From: Anaerolineales bacterium UBA5069 | Lineage (GTDB): Bacteria; Chloroflexota; Anaerolineae; Caldilineales; Caldilineaceae | DNA: 15,013 bases | Assembly (NCBI GenBank): GCA_002415895.1 | Contig: DIAV01000131.1 | Coordinates: 2,921-17,933, forward strand | Reading direction: 5' to 3' | Part shown: piece after piece, positions 1 through 9,608 of the stretch | How the letters are laid out: each line of letters opens with the position of its first letter | Numbering within the stretch: position 1 is the first letter of the stretch | Notes under the pieces: generated by a model | Seen by the model: only the letters and a program-made list of their open reading frames with translations | Databases searched by the model: none | Told to the model about the DNA's origin: nothing | Translations under genes and position numbers: made by a program

Positions 1-115
1 TTCCTATGCGTTGCTTTGCGCTCCCTCGCGGCTTTGCGTTGCGATGCTGTTTTCATGCCGGTATCACTGTAGAACGCGATCGACACGCGCGTCATTGTCT
101 GGCATGACTGAAGAG

Positions 116-156
116 AAAAACACGACTGCGCCCATTGCGAGCGCAGTCGTGTTTTT
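116..156. terminator. bidirectional intrinsic terminator
   Basis: A perfect 11-bp stem (121-131 with 141-151) encloses a 9-nt loop. It is flanked by five A on the left (116-120) and five T on the right (152-156), so it reads as a Rho-independent terminator on both strands. On the minus strand it lies about 90 nt beyond the stop codon of the racemase gene. On the plus strand it would end whatever gene lies left of the window; bases 1-115 show no convincing coding frame. Confidence 0.85.
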
Positions 157-245
157 GGTCCGTGCGTTCCAATAGCGGCGCGTCCCTGCCAGCCCATCAT
201 GCACGGGCGGCACGTGCCCCCCACGTACAGCAACGAGCATTTTGC

Positions 246-1538
246 CTATACTACGTAGGGAATTGTCTGCGGCCCTTCAGGCAGAACACAAATGGTGCAG
301 CCAGGACCAATCGCAGCCGCACGTGCACGCACCGTAGCTGCAATATCGCGGCAGGGCGTCAGCAGCGATTGCCGAATTTGCGTGTCGCTCAGACCATCAG
401 CGTAGAGGTGCACATCCGCCTTCAGTTGAATCTGCGCCTGAATTTGCGCCTGCCACTGATCCTGCATGAGGAAGTCGGGAGCCAGAATGCGATCCAGCAG
501 GGCCTGTGGGCTGGTCGCCTCGCGCAGCAACTGACCGTAGAGGCCGTGATCCGGAATGCCATCCCAGCACTCGGCGGCGCACACAATCAGGCCGCCCGCG
601 CGCACCACCTTGGCCGCAGCGCTCATCCCCTTCACCGCCTGGTACAGGTTCAGGTCCAGCGGATAACCCGAGTTGGTGGTAATGACAATGTCGAAGGGTG
701 CGGCCACGGGGGCCATGGCTGTCTCGCGCACAAACGCGCAACCGGCCGCGTGTGCCTGGTGCAAGTCGCCCGCGAAAACACCCGTGATCTGCTTATATTT
801 GTTCAAGGCAACATTTAGCAGGAAGACGCCGCCGGCCATGTCGGCGGCCTCCATCACTTCTTCCCAAATCGGGTTTCCATGCGTCACGCCCCAGGTGGCA
901 TTGGTGCTGCTGATGTTGGCCGCGTCATGGTTGCCCAGCACTGTGCGCAGGCCGGCCATCCCCGGCATAAGTGCCTTGCCGCCGCCCGAAAAGCCGGCAA
1001 AGAAATGCGGCTCAATGAAACCTGTGAGCACCTTGACATCGCACTCGGCAATTGCGCGATTGAGCCACAATTCGTGCCCACGCGAGGTTTCACCCAGCTT
1101 GACCTGCGTCGTGGTGTCAAAGGCGTCATTTTGCACAATGCGCCAGTTTGCCAGCAGCCAATCAGCAACCTCAGGCGTGGCGCTCGTTGCGAACATCGTG
1201 CGCAGTTCGGCCTCGGTGTTGGCCCGATGGGTGCCCAACGCGCAGCAGAGAATGATCTGCGACGCGGGCACGTGCGCAAGCTCCGCCAGCACGGCGGGCA
1301 GGATCAAGCCATGGGGTGTGGCGCGCGTAATGTCGCTAAAGATAATGCCAACACGATCCCCCGGTTTGACCACGTCGCGCAAGGGTGGCATGCCCAGCGG
1401 CGCACGCAACGCTTCACGCAGGGCGGCTGCCTCATCGCGCAGCCCCTCCACAAAGCGCGGCTCAATCACGGTGATCTGAAGGCTATCGGGCAGGTCAAGC
1501 GGCAGCCCGGTTTTCCCGTAGGCAAGGTTGATAGGCAT
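246..1538 (-). CDS. larA: LarA-family nickel-dependent 2-hydroxyacid racemase/epimerase
   Basis: Predicted cytosolic enzyme of 430 residues that would invert a 2-hydroxyacid such as lactate using the nickel-pincer nucleotide cofactor. Key positions of the LarA family are visible and correctly spaced: D69 and R72 in SDITRATP, H104 in ALGTHR, H178 and K188 in EPHFFAGFSGGGKALMPG (the lysine that carries the cofactor), H204 in LGNH, and Y299/K303 in LYQAVKG. The 10- and 16-residue gaps between H178, K188 and H204 equal those I recall for Lactobacillus plantarum LarA. Length is normal. The ATG at 1538 is chosen; an in-frame TTG lies two codons upstream with a weak GGAA eight bases before it, so the start could be 1544. 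No cofactor-synthesis genes (larB, larC, larE) are in the window. Several LarA homologues act on malate or sugar acids, so the substrate is open. Confidence 0.85.
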   Translation of the reverse strand: MPINLAYGKTGLPLDLPDSLQITVIEPRFVEGLRDEAAALREALRAPLGMPPLRDVVKPGDRVGIIFSDITRATPHGLILPAVLAELAHVPASQIILCCALGTHRANTEAELRTMFATSATPEVADWLLANWRIVQNDAFDTTTQVKLGETSRGHELWLNRAIAECDVKVLTGFIEPHFFAGFSGGGKALMPGMAGLRTVLGNHDAANISSTNATWGVTHGNPIWEEVMEAADMAGGVFLLNVALNKYKQITGVFAGDLHQAHAAGCAFVRETAMAPVAAPFDIVITTNSGYPLDLNLYQAVKGMSAAAKVVRAGGLIVCAAECWDGIPDHGLYGQLLREATSPQALLDRILAPDFLMQDQWQAQIQAQIQLKADVHLYADGLSDTQIRQSLLTPCRDIAATVRARAAAIGPGCTICVLPEGPQTIPYVV

Positions 1539-1672
1539 CGTCAATTGATCGATTCCGTTGGGTGCGCAGGCGGGTGCAGAACCGCACCTTTGCTGCTGTT
1601 GCTGTGCCTGGCGCCTCGCGACCTTGTGTCAACATGTACGGTTTTCACAGCGCAGCTGCGTCGGACACCTGG

Positions 1673-2713
1673 CTACGCAGGTGTAATCACCCCGTCCATG
1701 TCCCACAGCGCCTCCCACGTCTGCCCATCCTTCCATAGAAAGACATGCCCCTTGATCAGACGGCAGTTGCGATCGATTTCGGCAATCGCTTCCATTTCAA
1801 AGGGCGTCAGTGGATCCTCTGTCACGGCGCGCAGATTGGCCAGATAGTTGCGCCGCTTGGTGGACATGGGCACAACCCCCTGCCCGCGCTGCACGCCCCA
1901 CTTGATGCAAACCAGGGCTGGATGAATGCCATGGGCCAGCGCAATCTCCTGAATCACGGGGTCCTCAATATCCACCGTGTCGCCAGGGGTGCGGTCGCGC
2001 TCGGGGCGGTCGGGTGAACCGATGGGCGAATAGCCCACAGGCGCAACGCCATTGGCGCGCAGGTAATCAAAAAAGGCTGTCTGCTGGAAGTGCGGGTGCA
2101 GCTCCATTTCCTCCACAGCCGGGCGCACAACCGCATCGCGCAGCAACAGCTCCATCTTGGGCCGCGTCATGTTGGAGGTGCCAATGTGGCGCACCACTCC
2201 CATCTCCACCAGCTTCTCCATCTCGCGCCATGTCGCCATAAACTCGTCGTGGATGTAGGGGCGCGCCGTATCACTGCGCGCGTGGGCATCTACGCCCGGA
2301 TCATGGTGGTTGGGGAAAGGCCAGTGGACAAGGTAGAGATCCAGATAATCGAGGCGCAAATCGGCCAGCGATTGCAGGCAGGCGGGGATGACGTCGCCCG
2401 GTGCATGCTTGTTGTTCCAGAGCTTGGAGGTGATGAAGAGCGACTTGCGGTCCACACCGCCGGCCACAATCTCGTGCAGCGCTTCACCAATCTCGGCTTC
2501 ATTATTATAAACCGCGGCACAGTCAAAGTGACGATAGCCCACGGATGCCGCGCCCAGCACCGCCTCGGCAATTGCGTCGGCGGGCGCGTGGTCCGAGCCA
2601 AATGTGCCCAGCCCCACGGCGGGCATATGCGCGCCCGAGGCGAGGGTTAATTGCGGCACAGCGTTGGGATCAACGCCGTCCGTGGCCACTGCAAAGGAGG
2701 GAAAGGCTGCCAT
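1673..2713 (-). CDS. aldo/keto reductase
   Basis: Predicted cytosolic NADPH-dependent oxidoreductase of 346 residues with an AKR TIM barrel. The signature GYRHFDCAAVYNNEAEIG starts at residue 59 and supplies catalytic D64 and Y69; K97 (SKLWN) and H130 (LVHWP) complete the tetrad. The cofactor-phosphate segment is VVPMSTKRRNYLANL, near residue 280. The open frame continues 55 codons upstream, but that stretch is the translated palindromic repeat and has unrelated composition. The ATG at 2713 has a purine-rich AGAGAG about five bases before it and is followed by normal AKR sequence after some 20 residues. A spare 20-residue N-terminus precedes the first barrel strand. The substrate cannot be read from the sequence; plant-type aldose or aldehyde reductases are the nearest look-alikes. 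The gene is on the same strand as the racemase, 134 bp away, but no operon signal is evident. Confidence 0.88.
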   Translation of the reverse strand: MAAFPSFAVATDGVDPNAVPQLTLASGAHMPAVGLGTFGSDHAPADAIAEAVLGAASVGYRHFDCAAVYNNEAEIGEALHEIVAGGVDRKSLFITSKLWNNKHAPGDVIPACLQSLADLRLDYLDLYLVHWPFPNHHDPGVDAHARSDTARPYIHDEFMATWREMEKLVEMGVVRHIGTSNMTRPKMELLLRDAVVRPAVEEMELHPHFQQTAFFDYLRANGVAPVGYSPIGSPDRPERDRTPGDTVDIEDPVIQEIALAHGIHPALVCIKWGVQRGQGVVPMSTKRRNYLANLRAVTEDPLTPFEMEAIAEIDRNCRLIKGHVFLWKDGQTWEALWDMDGVITPA

Positions 2714-2757
2714 ACATCTCTCTTTCGTTTTGCGCCATAGTGTGGCGCACGGCTGAC

Positions 2758-2893
2758 TGGTGCATCCGGCACATACGCGCGGGCTTGCGTAGCGGCGGCT
2801 GAAGCCGCCGTTCTCGAGGACGCGACATATTTCGTACCAACGGCGGCTTGCACCGCCGCTACGCAAGCCCGCGCACACTTGGCGGATGCACCA
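2758..2893. repeat. long imperfect palindrome (MITE/REP-like element)
   Basis: Two 55-bp arms (2758-2812 and 2839-2893) are inverted copies matching at 47 of 55 positions, around a 26-bp centre. Each arm also contains its own small GC-rich hairpin: 2793-2810, with 8-bp stems, and 2841-2858, with 6-bp stems. The right arm ends at the base next to the stop codon of the U32 gene (2894). The left arm ends 44 bp upstream of the aldo/keto reductase start. It contains no open frame of its own. Palindromic units built on GTAGCGGCGGCT-type cores look like dispersed non-autonomous repeats. In the U32 transcript it would fold into a very stable stem straight after the stop codon. Confidence 0.7.
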
Positions 2894-5440
<2,547 letters not shown>

Positions 5441-5581
5441 AGCTGCTCTCCCCACATGCGGCCATGTGCGCCAACACACAGGCATGGTGTGCCCTGCAGT
5501 CTACTGCGGCGCGACAATGCAGTTTACCATAGGCCATAAGCAGCTACAGCCGCCGGCGCAAAACACAAGGCACACAGCAAA

Positions 5582-5604
5582 GGCGCCGGCAGTGCGCCGG
5601 CGCC
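5582..5604 (-). terminator. GC-rich hairpin after the Gfo/Idh gene, weak terminator
   Basis: A perfect 9-bp stem (5582-5590 with 5596-5604) with a 5-nt loop lies 29 bp beyond the stop codon of the oxidoreductase, on its transcribed strand. Only three T follow directly, then a T/G-rich stretch, so it is a poor intrinsic terminator and may only stabilise the mRNA end. The rest of 5441-5633 shows no gene. Confidence 0.4.
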
Positions 5605-5633
5605 CACGCAGAAATCTCTTGCGCATGCCCTCA

Positions 5634-6629
5634 CTAAATAATCTGCTCGGGCCTGCCGTTGGCGGCGGCAGAGCGATAGAGCGCCTCGAGCACACGCAAG
5701 TTGTTGGCCGCTTCACGCGCATCAAAGAGCGGGCGCGTATTGGTGAGGATGCAGTCGCTGAAGTGCTCAACCATGAGGCGGTACTCATCCACTCCGGCGA
5801 TTGTGCGCTGTTCCACATCATTGTAGCCGCGCCGCAGCATTATGGTCGTGCTGGCTGTGCCGGGAAGGAACGCCCGCGTCAATTCAAGCGTTCCCTCTGT
5901 TCCGGCGGCTAAAAACGTCTCGCGGCGCGCCAGTGAAAGTGCACAGTCGAACTGGGCAGTCAGGCCGGAGGCAAAGAGCAGCGTGCCCACCATTTGCTCG
6001 TCAACACCATTGGGGTGCCAGCGGGCAAAGGCTTGCGCCTCAACCGGCTCTTCGTCGGCCAGGGTGCGGAAGATGTTGACACAATAGCTGCCTACATCCA
6101 TAAGTGAACCGCCGCCCAGCTCGGGCTGAAAACGGATATTGTCGGGGCGGGTCAGCCGGAAGGTGAAGGCCGCGTGCATATGCATGAGTTCACCGACGGC
6201 CCCGTTGTCAAGCAGCGTCACCACCGCCGAAATTTGGGGATGGAAGCGGTACATAAAGGCTTCCATGAGCTTGAGATTGCGGGCATCAGCGGCATCGGCC
6301 ATGGCAATCGCATCGGCGGCCGTCGTCGCCAGGGGCTTCTCGCAGAGCACATGCTTGCCGGCGCGCAGGGCGCGCAACGTCCACTCGGCATGCATGGAAT
6401 TGGGCAGGGGAATATAAATGGCGTCGATGTCAGGATCGTCCAGCAGCGCGTCATAGCTGCCGTAGCTGTTGGGGATGTTGTAGCGGGTGGCATAGCCAAA
6501 TGCGCGTTCGGCCTCACGGCTGGCAACACCCAGCAATTCGGCATTGGCGGAGCCGACAATGGCAGGCACAAGCGCCGCCCGCCCAATATTGGCCGTGCTG
6601 AGGATGCCCCAACGGACTCGATCTGCCAT
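5634..6629 (-). CDS. Gfo/Idh/MocA-family oxidoreductase
   Basis: Predicted NAD(P)-dependent sugar or cyclitol dehydrogenase of 331 residues, cytosolic. The N-terminal Rossmann fold starts with VRWGILSTANIGRAAL (residues 5-20), a variant of GxGxxG in which STANIG replaces GxG. The family EKP motif is at 97-99 (VLCEKPLA). The C-terminal domain has GGGSLMDVGSYCVNIFR (172-188), with D178 and Y182 near the usual active-site positions. The ATG at 6629 is chosen because the Rossmann strand begins four residues later and AGG lies about eight bases before it. The open frame runs 38 codons further upstream with no family resemblance. It is the first gene of the minus-strand block and faces a 1.3-kb gap. 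The substrate is unknown; glucose-fructose oxidoreductase and xylose dehydrogenase relatives are the closest in general shape. Confidence 0.87.
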   Translation of the reverse strand: MADRVRWGILSTANIGRAALVPAIVGSANAELLGVASREAERAFGYATRYNIPNSYGSYDALLDDPDIDAIYIPLPNSMHAEWTLRALRAGKHVLCEKPLATTAADAIAMADAADARNLKLMEAFMYRFHPQISAVVTLLDNGAVGELMHMHAAFTFRLTRPDNIRFQPELGGGSLMDVGSYCVNIFRTLADEEPVEAQAFARWHPNGVDEQMVGTLLFASGLTAQFDCALSLARRETFLAAGTEGTLELTRAFLPGTASTTIMLRRGYNDVEQRTIAGVDEYRLMVEHFSDCILTNTRPLFDAREAANNLRVLEALYRSAAANGRPEQII

Positions 6630-6867
6630 GTGGCTACCTATTCGCTCTGTGTGCGCGGTTGATGTGAGTCGCTCGTGCGCTTGACTGTGCACGTTGAGAA
6701 TCCATGAGATTTGCGGGTGTGAGAGGAGCAAGCTTACACACACACCGTGCGACCATCACTAAGATAACTCGAGTGCGCCCTGCGGTCAAGCGGTGCGTAC
6801 GTGCATAAATGTGCGAAGTCGCACTACGAGCACTGGAGGATTTGACCGGGAGATGTTAGAACGGTTT

Positions 6868-6885
6868 GTTCGTTTCGTTCGTTTC
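6868..6885. repeat. tandem 9-bp direct repeat
   Basis: GTTCGTTTC occurs twice head to tail without mismatch (6868-6876 and 6877-6885) within the divergent region. It could be a binding site for a regulator that recognises direct repeats, or chance slippage. No function can be assigned. Confidence 0.5.
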
Positions 6886-7103
6886 CATCCCAATATGACC
6901 AGTTTCTGCGGATTGTGACAAAGACGCGAAGGAATTTGCCATGTGGGCCGATACAAGCTTTATATAAGCGCGTTTTCATTTGCCCGCCCCTCTGGCCTGC
7001 GGCATCTGCAAGTTGGCGGAAAGGCAGCTTTTTATGGGCAGAATATTCCTGTATCGTGCTTCAAGTTTGATGTAGACATAATTAAGCCTCGGCCAACACT
7101 TTT

Positions 7104-7219
7104 GTTGCAGATTATGCAACCTTACGACATTGGTACTTGCGTATCGGCCGACTTGTGATATAGTTGCATACACGGTGTGCAAACGCACAGTGAATAGCAG
7201 CCAAGCGTAGGGTTGCAAC
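7104..7219. promoter_or_regulatory. cluster of TTGCA/TGCAA palindromes, putative operators
   Basis: Three related palindromic sites lie within 116 bp. Site one (7104-7120) is GTTGCA, five bases, TGCAAC. Site two (7164-7182) is an imperfect 19-bp palindrome, TTGCA, nine bases, TGCAA, which starts on the last base of the predicted -10 box. Site three (7212-7219) is the collapsed GTTGCAAC. Sites one and three lie upstream and downstream of the predicted transcription start. Such spacing is typical for a repressor that binds cooperatively, but no regulator gene is nearby and the assignment is inference. Confidence 0.4.
7137..7164 (+). promoter_or_regulatory. sigma70-like promoter
   Basis: A -35 box TTGCGT (7137-7142) and a -10 box TATAGT (7159-7164) are separated by 16 bp, giving a predicted start near 7171. 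Transcription would run rightwards through the hairpin run (7277-7550) and could continue to the sugar transferase gene at 7926, giving a leader of about 750 nt. It overlaps the TTGCA palindromes. It is the best box pair I found in the divergent region. Confidence 0.4.
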
Positions 7220-7276
7220 TTAAGATTGCGCTCGATTGGCTGGATGGATTTATCGAATCGTTATGTAAGCCCGTAA

Positions 7277-7550
7277 GGTTGTACCCCCCCGTACAACCGC
7301 TGGATCGCTACGTTCCCCTGCGTGGCGGGTAAGGCGCCGGCGTGTCCCCTAACGCGCCGGCGGAGAAAATGAATGTGCGTGTGTTCGGATCCCCCACGGC
7401 TTCGGATGCAGTCGCACTGCAGGGTATTTATCATGTGAAGGCTTGTTTTTGCGAGTCTGGTGTTTACAGTAACCCAATCCCCCCACCAGGCTCTGTTCCC
7501 TCCCACGGAGTTTGTTTAACCTAAATCTATAGTGGACGCCTCCCCCGTCC
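7277..7550. ncRNA. candidate structured RNA: run of hairpins with C-rich loops
   Basis: Successive hairpins read on the plus strand: 7277-7298 (8-bp stem, loop of six C); 7306-7327 (7 pairs with one G-U, loop TTCCCCTG); 7335-7362 (8-bp stem, loop TGTCCCCTAACG); 7378-7398 (weak 4-bp stem, loop ending in CCCC); 7407-7421 (6-bp stem, loop CGC); 7457-7489 (6-bp stem, 21-nt loop ending in five C); 7491-7510 (6 pairs with one G-U, loop TCCCTCCC); 7534-7550 (5-bp stem, loop CCTCCCC). All but one carry at least three consecutive C in the loop, and the last two loops contain CCTCC, the core of the 16S anti-Shine-Dalgarno sequence. Read on the minus strand the same loops carry GGA. A promoter lies 110 bp upstream on the plus strand. 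No U-tract terminator follows, so a long leader of the glycan operon is an alternative to a free RNA. Confidence 0.35.
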
Positions 7551-7766
7551 CCGTACCTGACATCGCCTTGCCTTCAACCTCTGGTTGATTGCGGCGGAGC
7601 CCGGCTCGATCGCCTCATGGCGTCCTCCACGTGGTGCTGGACGACTGCGATCGACTGGTGTGGCTTCTATGCCACTCCGGTTTTCTTGTTGCCGATCATG
7701 CGCACCAAGTCAACACGCGTGCATTGCGATTGTCCGCGAGGTATTGGGATGGTAAGGCTGTACCTG

Positions 7767-7865
7767 GGCGTACGCCATGGTGCGCGCAACATGCGTTGCG
7801 CTGCTGCCAAAGTGGGCGATTACGCAGGCACATGGCCTTTGGCGTGCGCAGATTATTTGCGCAAA
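7767..7865. promoter_or_regulatory. three perfect palindromes upstream of the sugar transferase
   Basis: GGCGTACGCC (7767-7776), a 7-bp stem GCGCAAC/GTTGCGC with a 4-nt spacer (7784-7801), and TTTGCGCAAA (7856-7865) lie 60-160 bp before the start codon at 7926. The last one is a good size for a dimeric regulator. The GCGCAA half-site is shared by the second and third, which hints at one binding protein. No promoter boxes are clear next to them. Confidence 0.3.
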
Positions 7866-7925
7866 CACTGCTAACGACATACGTACCGGACACGAACTCA
7901 TCACGGCGATACGCTGGAGCGCGCA

Positions 7926-9500
7926 ATGTTGGAGAGCAAGATCGGAACACAAACAGAAGCAACGGCACAGGCCGGCAGACGCACCGAGCCGTTTCACGGC
8001 GATTCCTACCGCAGCGATGCGCTGTTGGGCGATTACGCCGTTGTGCAGGGCCGCAACTTGGCGCAGGCTCTGCGCAGCGACAAGGGCAGATTTCTGGCCG
8101 CGCTGGTGGTGGTAGACATGCTGGCCCTCACTGCCGCCTTTGTACTGGCCTACTGGCTGCGTTTCTATGTTGAAATTACCGTGGCGCCAGGGATTACGCC
8201 GCCGCCCAATGTCTACGTTCCGCTGGTGAGCGTGCTCATTCCCATGTGGCTGCTGCTCTTCGCCGTCTTCGGTCTCTATACGCCCAACTCGCTGCTGGGC
8301 GGCCTGGGTGAATACGGGCGCATTCTGAACGCCTGCACATGGGGCATGATGATCGTCATCATCGCCTCCTTTGCCTTCACCACAATGCCGCCGATTTCGC
8401 GTGGCTGGCTCCTCATGGCGTGGGTGCTGGCAGGCTTTCTGGTGTGCGCCGGCCGCTTTGCGGCGCGGCGTGTAGCCTATGCGGCCCGCCGCAACGGGCA
8501 CTTTGTTGAGCAGGCGCTGATTATTGGCGCCAACCAGGAAGCCGCAGTTTTGGTGGAGCAATTCGCATCGCCCCACAACACAGGCATTGCCGTGCGCGGG
8601 GTGATTACGCCGACGACAGCCGACGAAGACGCCGCCCGCCGCCTTGGCATTCCCCTGCTCGGTTCGCTCGAGGGGCTTGGGCGCACCATTGAACAGCATG
8701 GGATTCGCGAGGTCATCGTCGCCTCCTCTGCGCTCTCAGAGAGCCAGCTTCTGCAGATTACCCAGGAGATTGGGCTGCACCGCAACGTGTCGCTGCGCCT
8801 CTCCTCTGGTCTCTATGAGGTGCTCACGACGGGCATGCACGTCACCACAATCGGTTCCGTGCCGCTGATGACAGTCAATCGCCTGCGCCTGACAACCGGC
8901 GAGATGGTGCTCAAGTCGCTGTCGGACATGGTCTTCATTGTGGCCACGTTGCCGCTGCACCTGCCGCTCTTCGTGCTGATTGCGCTGCTCATCAAGCTTG
9001 ATTCACCCGGCCCTGTCTTTCACCGTCGCCGCGTGGTGGGCGTGGGTGGCCGCGAATTTGATGCGTTCAAGTTCCGCACCATGCACGTTAATGGTGATGA
9101 GATTCTTGCAGCACGCCCCGATTTGCAGGAGCTGCTCGGTCGCGATCACAAGCTCAAGGATGACCCCCGCATTACGCGCGTGGGTCGCTTCCTGCGCAAG
9201 GTGAGCCTGGACGAGCTGCCCCAGTTGATCAACGTCATCCTGGGGCAAATGAGCCTGGTGGGGCCGCGCATGGTGCACCCCTCCGAAGTGGCCAAGTATG
9301 GCCGCATGAAGGACAACCTCTTCACCGTCAAGCCCGGGCTCACCGGCATGTGGCAGGTTTCAGGCCGCTCGGACTTGTCCTACGAGGAGCGCGTGCGGCT
9401 CGACATGCTCTATATCCGCAATTATTCGCTCTGGCTCGATTACCACATTCTGCTTGTGCAAACACTGCCCGCTGTGCTCAAGGGGCGCGGGGCGTACTAG
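7926..9500 (+). CDS. polyisoprenyl-phosphate hexose-1-phosphate transferase (WbaP/WcaJ-type)
   Basis: Membrane enzyme of 524 residues that would start surface glycan assembly by moving a sugar-1-phosphate from a UDP-sugar to undecaprenyl phosphate. Four N-terminal membrane segments are visible, at about 55-80, 97-119, 138-155 and 160-177. A Rossmann-like region starting at [18 protein letters not shown] (196-213) follows, then a fifth hydrophobic segment (334-357) that opens the catalytic domain. The catalytic domain carries DSPGPVF (359-365), FKFRTM (381-386), DELPQLINV (429-437), GPRMVHPSE (446-454) and [13 protein letters not shown] (470-482), the hallmark of bacterial sugar transferases. 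GGAG six bases before the ATG supports the start. The length fits the long form with both domains. It is the first gene of the plus-strand block, about 110 bp before hddC. The sugar substrate (glucose, galactose or another) is not predictable. Confidence 0.93.
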   Translation: MLESKIGTQTEATAQAGRRTEPFHGDSYRSDALLGDYAVVQGRNLAQALRSDKGRFLAALVVVDMLALTAAFVLAYWLRFYVEITVAPGITPPPNVYVPLVSVLIPMWLLLFAVFGLYTPNSLLGGLGEYGRILNACTWGMMIVIIASFAFTTMPPISRGWLLMAWVLAGFLVCAGRFAARRVAYAARRNGHFVEQALIIGANQEAAVLVEQFASPHNTGIAVRGVITPTTADEDAARRLGIPLLGSLEGLGRTIEQHGIREVIVASSALSESQLLQITQEIGLHRNVSLRLSSGLYEVLTTGMHVTTIGSVPLMTVNRLRLTTGEMVLKSLSDMVFIVATLPLHLPLFVLIALLIKLDSPGPVFHRRRVVGVGGREFDAFKFRTMHVNGDEILAARPDLQELLGRDHKLKDDPRITRVGRFLRKVSLDELPQLINVILGQMSLVGPRMVHPSEVAKYGRMKDNLFTVKPGLTGMWQVSGRSDLSYEERVRLDMLYIRNYSLWLDYHILLVQTLPAVLKGRGAY

Positions 9501-9576
9501 CCGAGCAGAACGACCGGCAGATTCTACGCAAACAGTTTCTACAAAGGCAGTTTTCGTCGCAGACACTTTATAGCGC

Positions 9577-9594
9577 CACCGGCATGGGCCGGTG
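9577..9594 (+). promoter_or_regulatory. hairpin directly before the hddC ribosome site
   Basis: A perfect 7-bp stem (9577-9583 with 9588-9594) with loop ATGG sits three bases before the AAGGG ribosome site (9598-9602) of the next gene. It lacks a T tract, so it is not a terminator. It may keep the ribosome site open or protect the mRNA. The start of hddC is set by this ribosome site: AAGGG is six bases from the second ATG (9609) but touches the first one (9603). Confidence 0.4.
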
Positions 9595-9608
9595 ACAAAG
9601 GGATGGAC

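Larger units (their letters stand above)
6630..7925. other. 1.3-kb divergent intergenic region without a convincing gene
   Basis: This stretch separates the minus-strand metabolic genes from the plus-strand glycan genes. Short open frames exist on both strands, but they have odd compositions (many Trp, Cys, His and Arg), no good ribosome sites and no recognisable motif, so I do not call genes. The region is less GC-rich around 6900-7260 than its flanks. It holds the tandem 9-bp repeat, the promoter and TTGCA palindromes, the hairpin run and the palindromes before 7926, all listed separately. Its length is large for a simple divergent promoter, which suggests an RNA gene, a long leader or a decayed gene. 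Confidence 0.6.

Noticed and set aside
1..115. Repeated GCGTTGC and CTTTGCG words at the left edge, and possible gene end
   Set aside because: The words are short and irregular, similar to common intergenic filler, and no frame reads like a protein. It is too short to judge.
1651..1660. CGCAGCTGCG palindrome beyond the reductase stop
   Set aside because: It has no loop and no T tract, so it is neither a terminator nor a convincing operator.
879..1847. Plus-strand open frame of over 300 codons across the racemase and the reductase 3' end
   Set aside because: It overlaps two genes with clear catalytic motifs on the other strand and shows no motif itself.
2714..2878. N-terminal extension of the aldo/keto reductase by 55 codons
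   Set aside because: The extension is the translated palindromic repeat; the ATG at 2713 has a ribosome site and family-like sequence follows.
6859..6871. GAAC-N5-GTTC resembling a LexA/SOS box
   Set aside because: The Bacillus-type box has a four-base spacer and flanking CG; here the spacer is five and there is no SOS gene nearby.
6842..6966. TTGACC (6842) and TTGCCA/TATATA (6936-6966) as promoter boxes
   Set aside because: TTGACC has no -10 at proper distance; TTGCCA to TATATA is 19 bp, too long for a confident call.
7617..7874. 85-residue plus-strand open frame in the divergent region
   Set aside because: It is rich in Trp, Cys, Arg and His, with no clear ribosome site or recognisable motif. 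It ends before the sugar transferase and looks like chance in GC-rich DNA.
7710..8699. Minus-strand open frame of over 300 codons
   Set aside because: It lies antisense to the well-supported sugar transferase. The composition (Gln, His, Arg and Cys heavy) is typical of a shadow frame.
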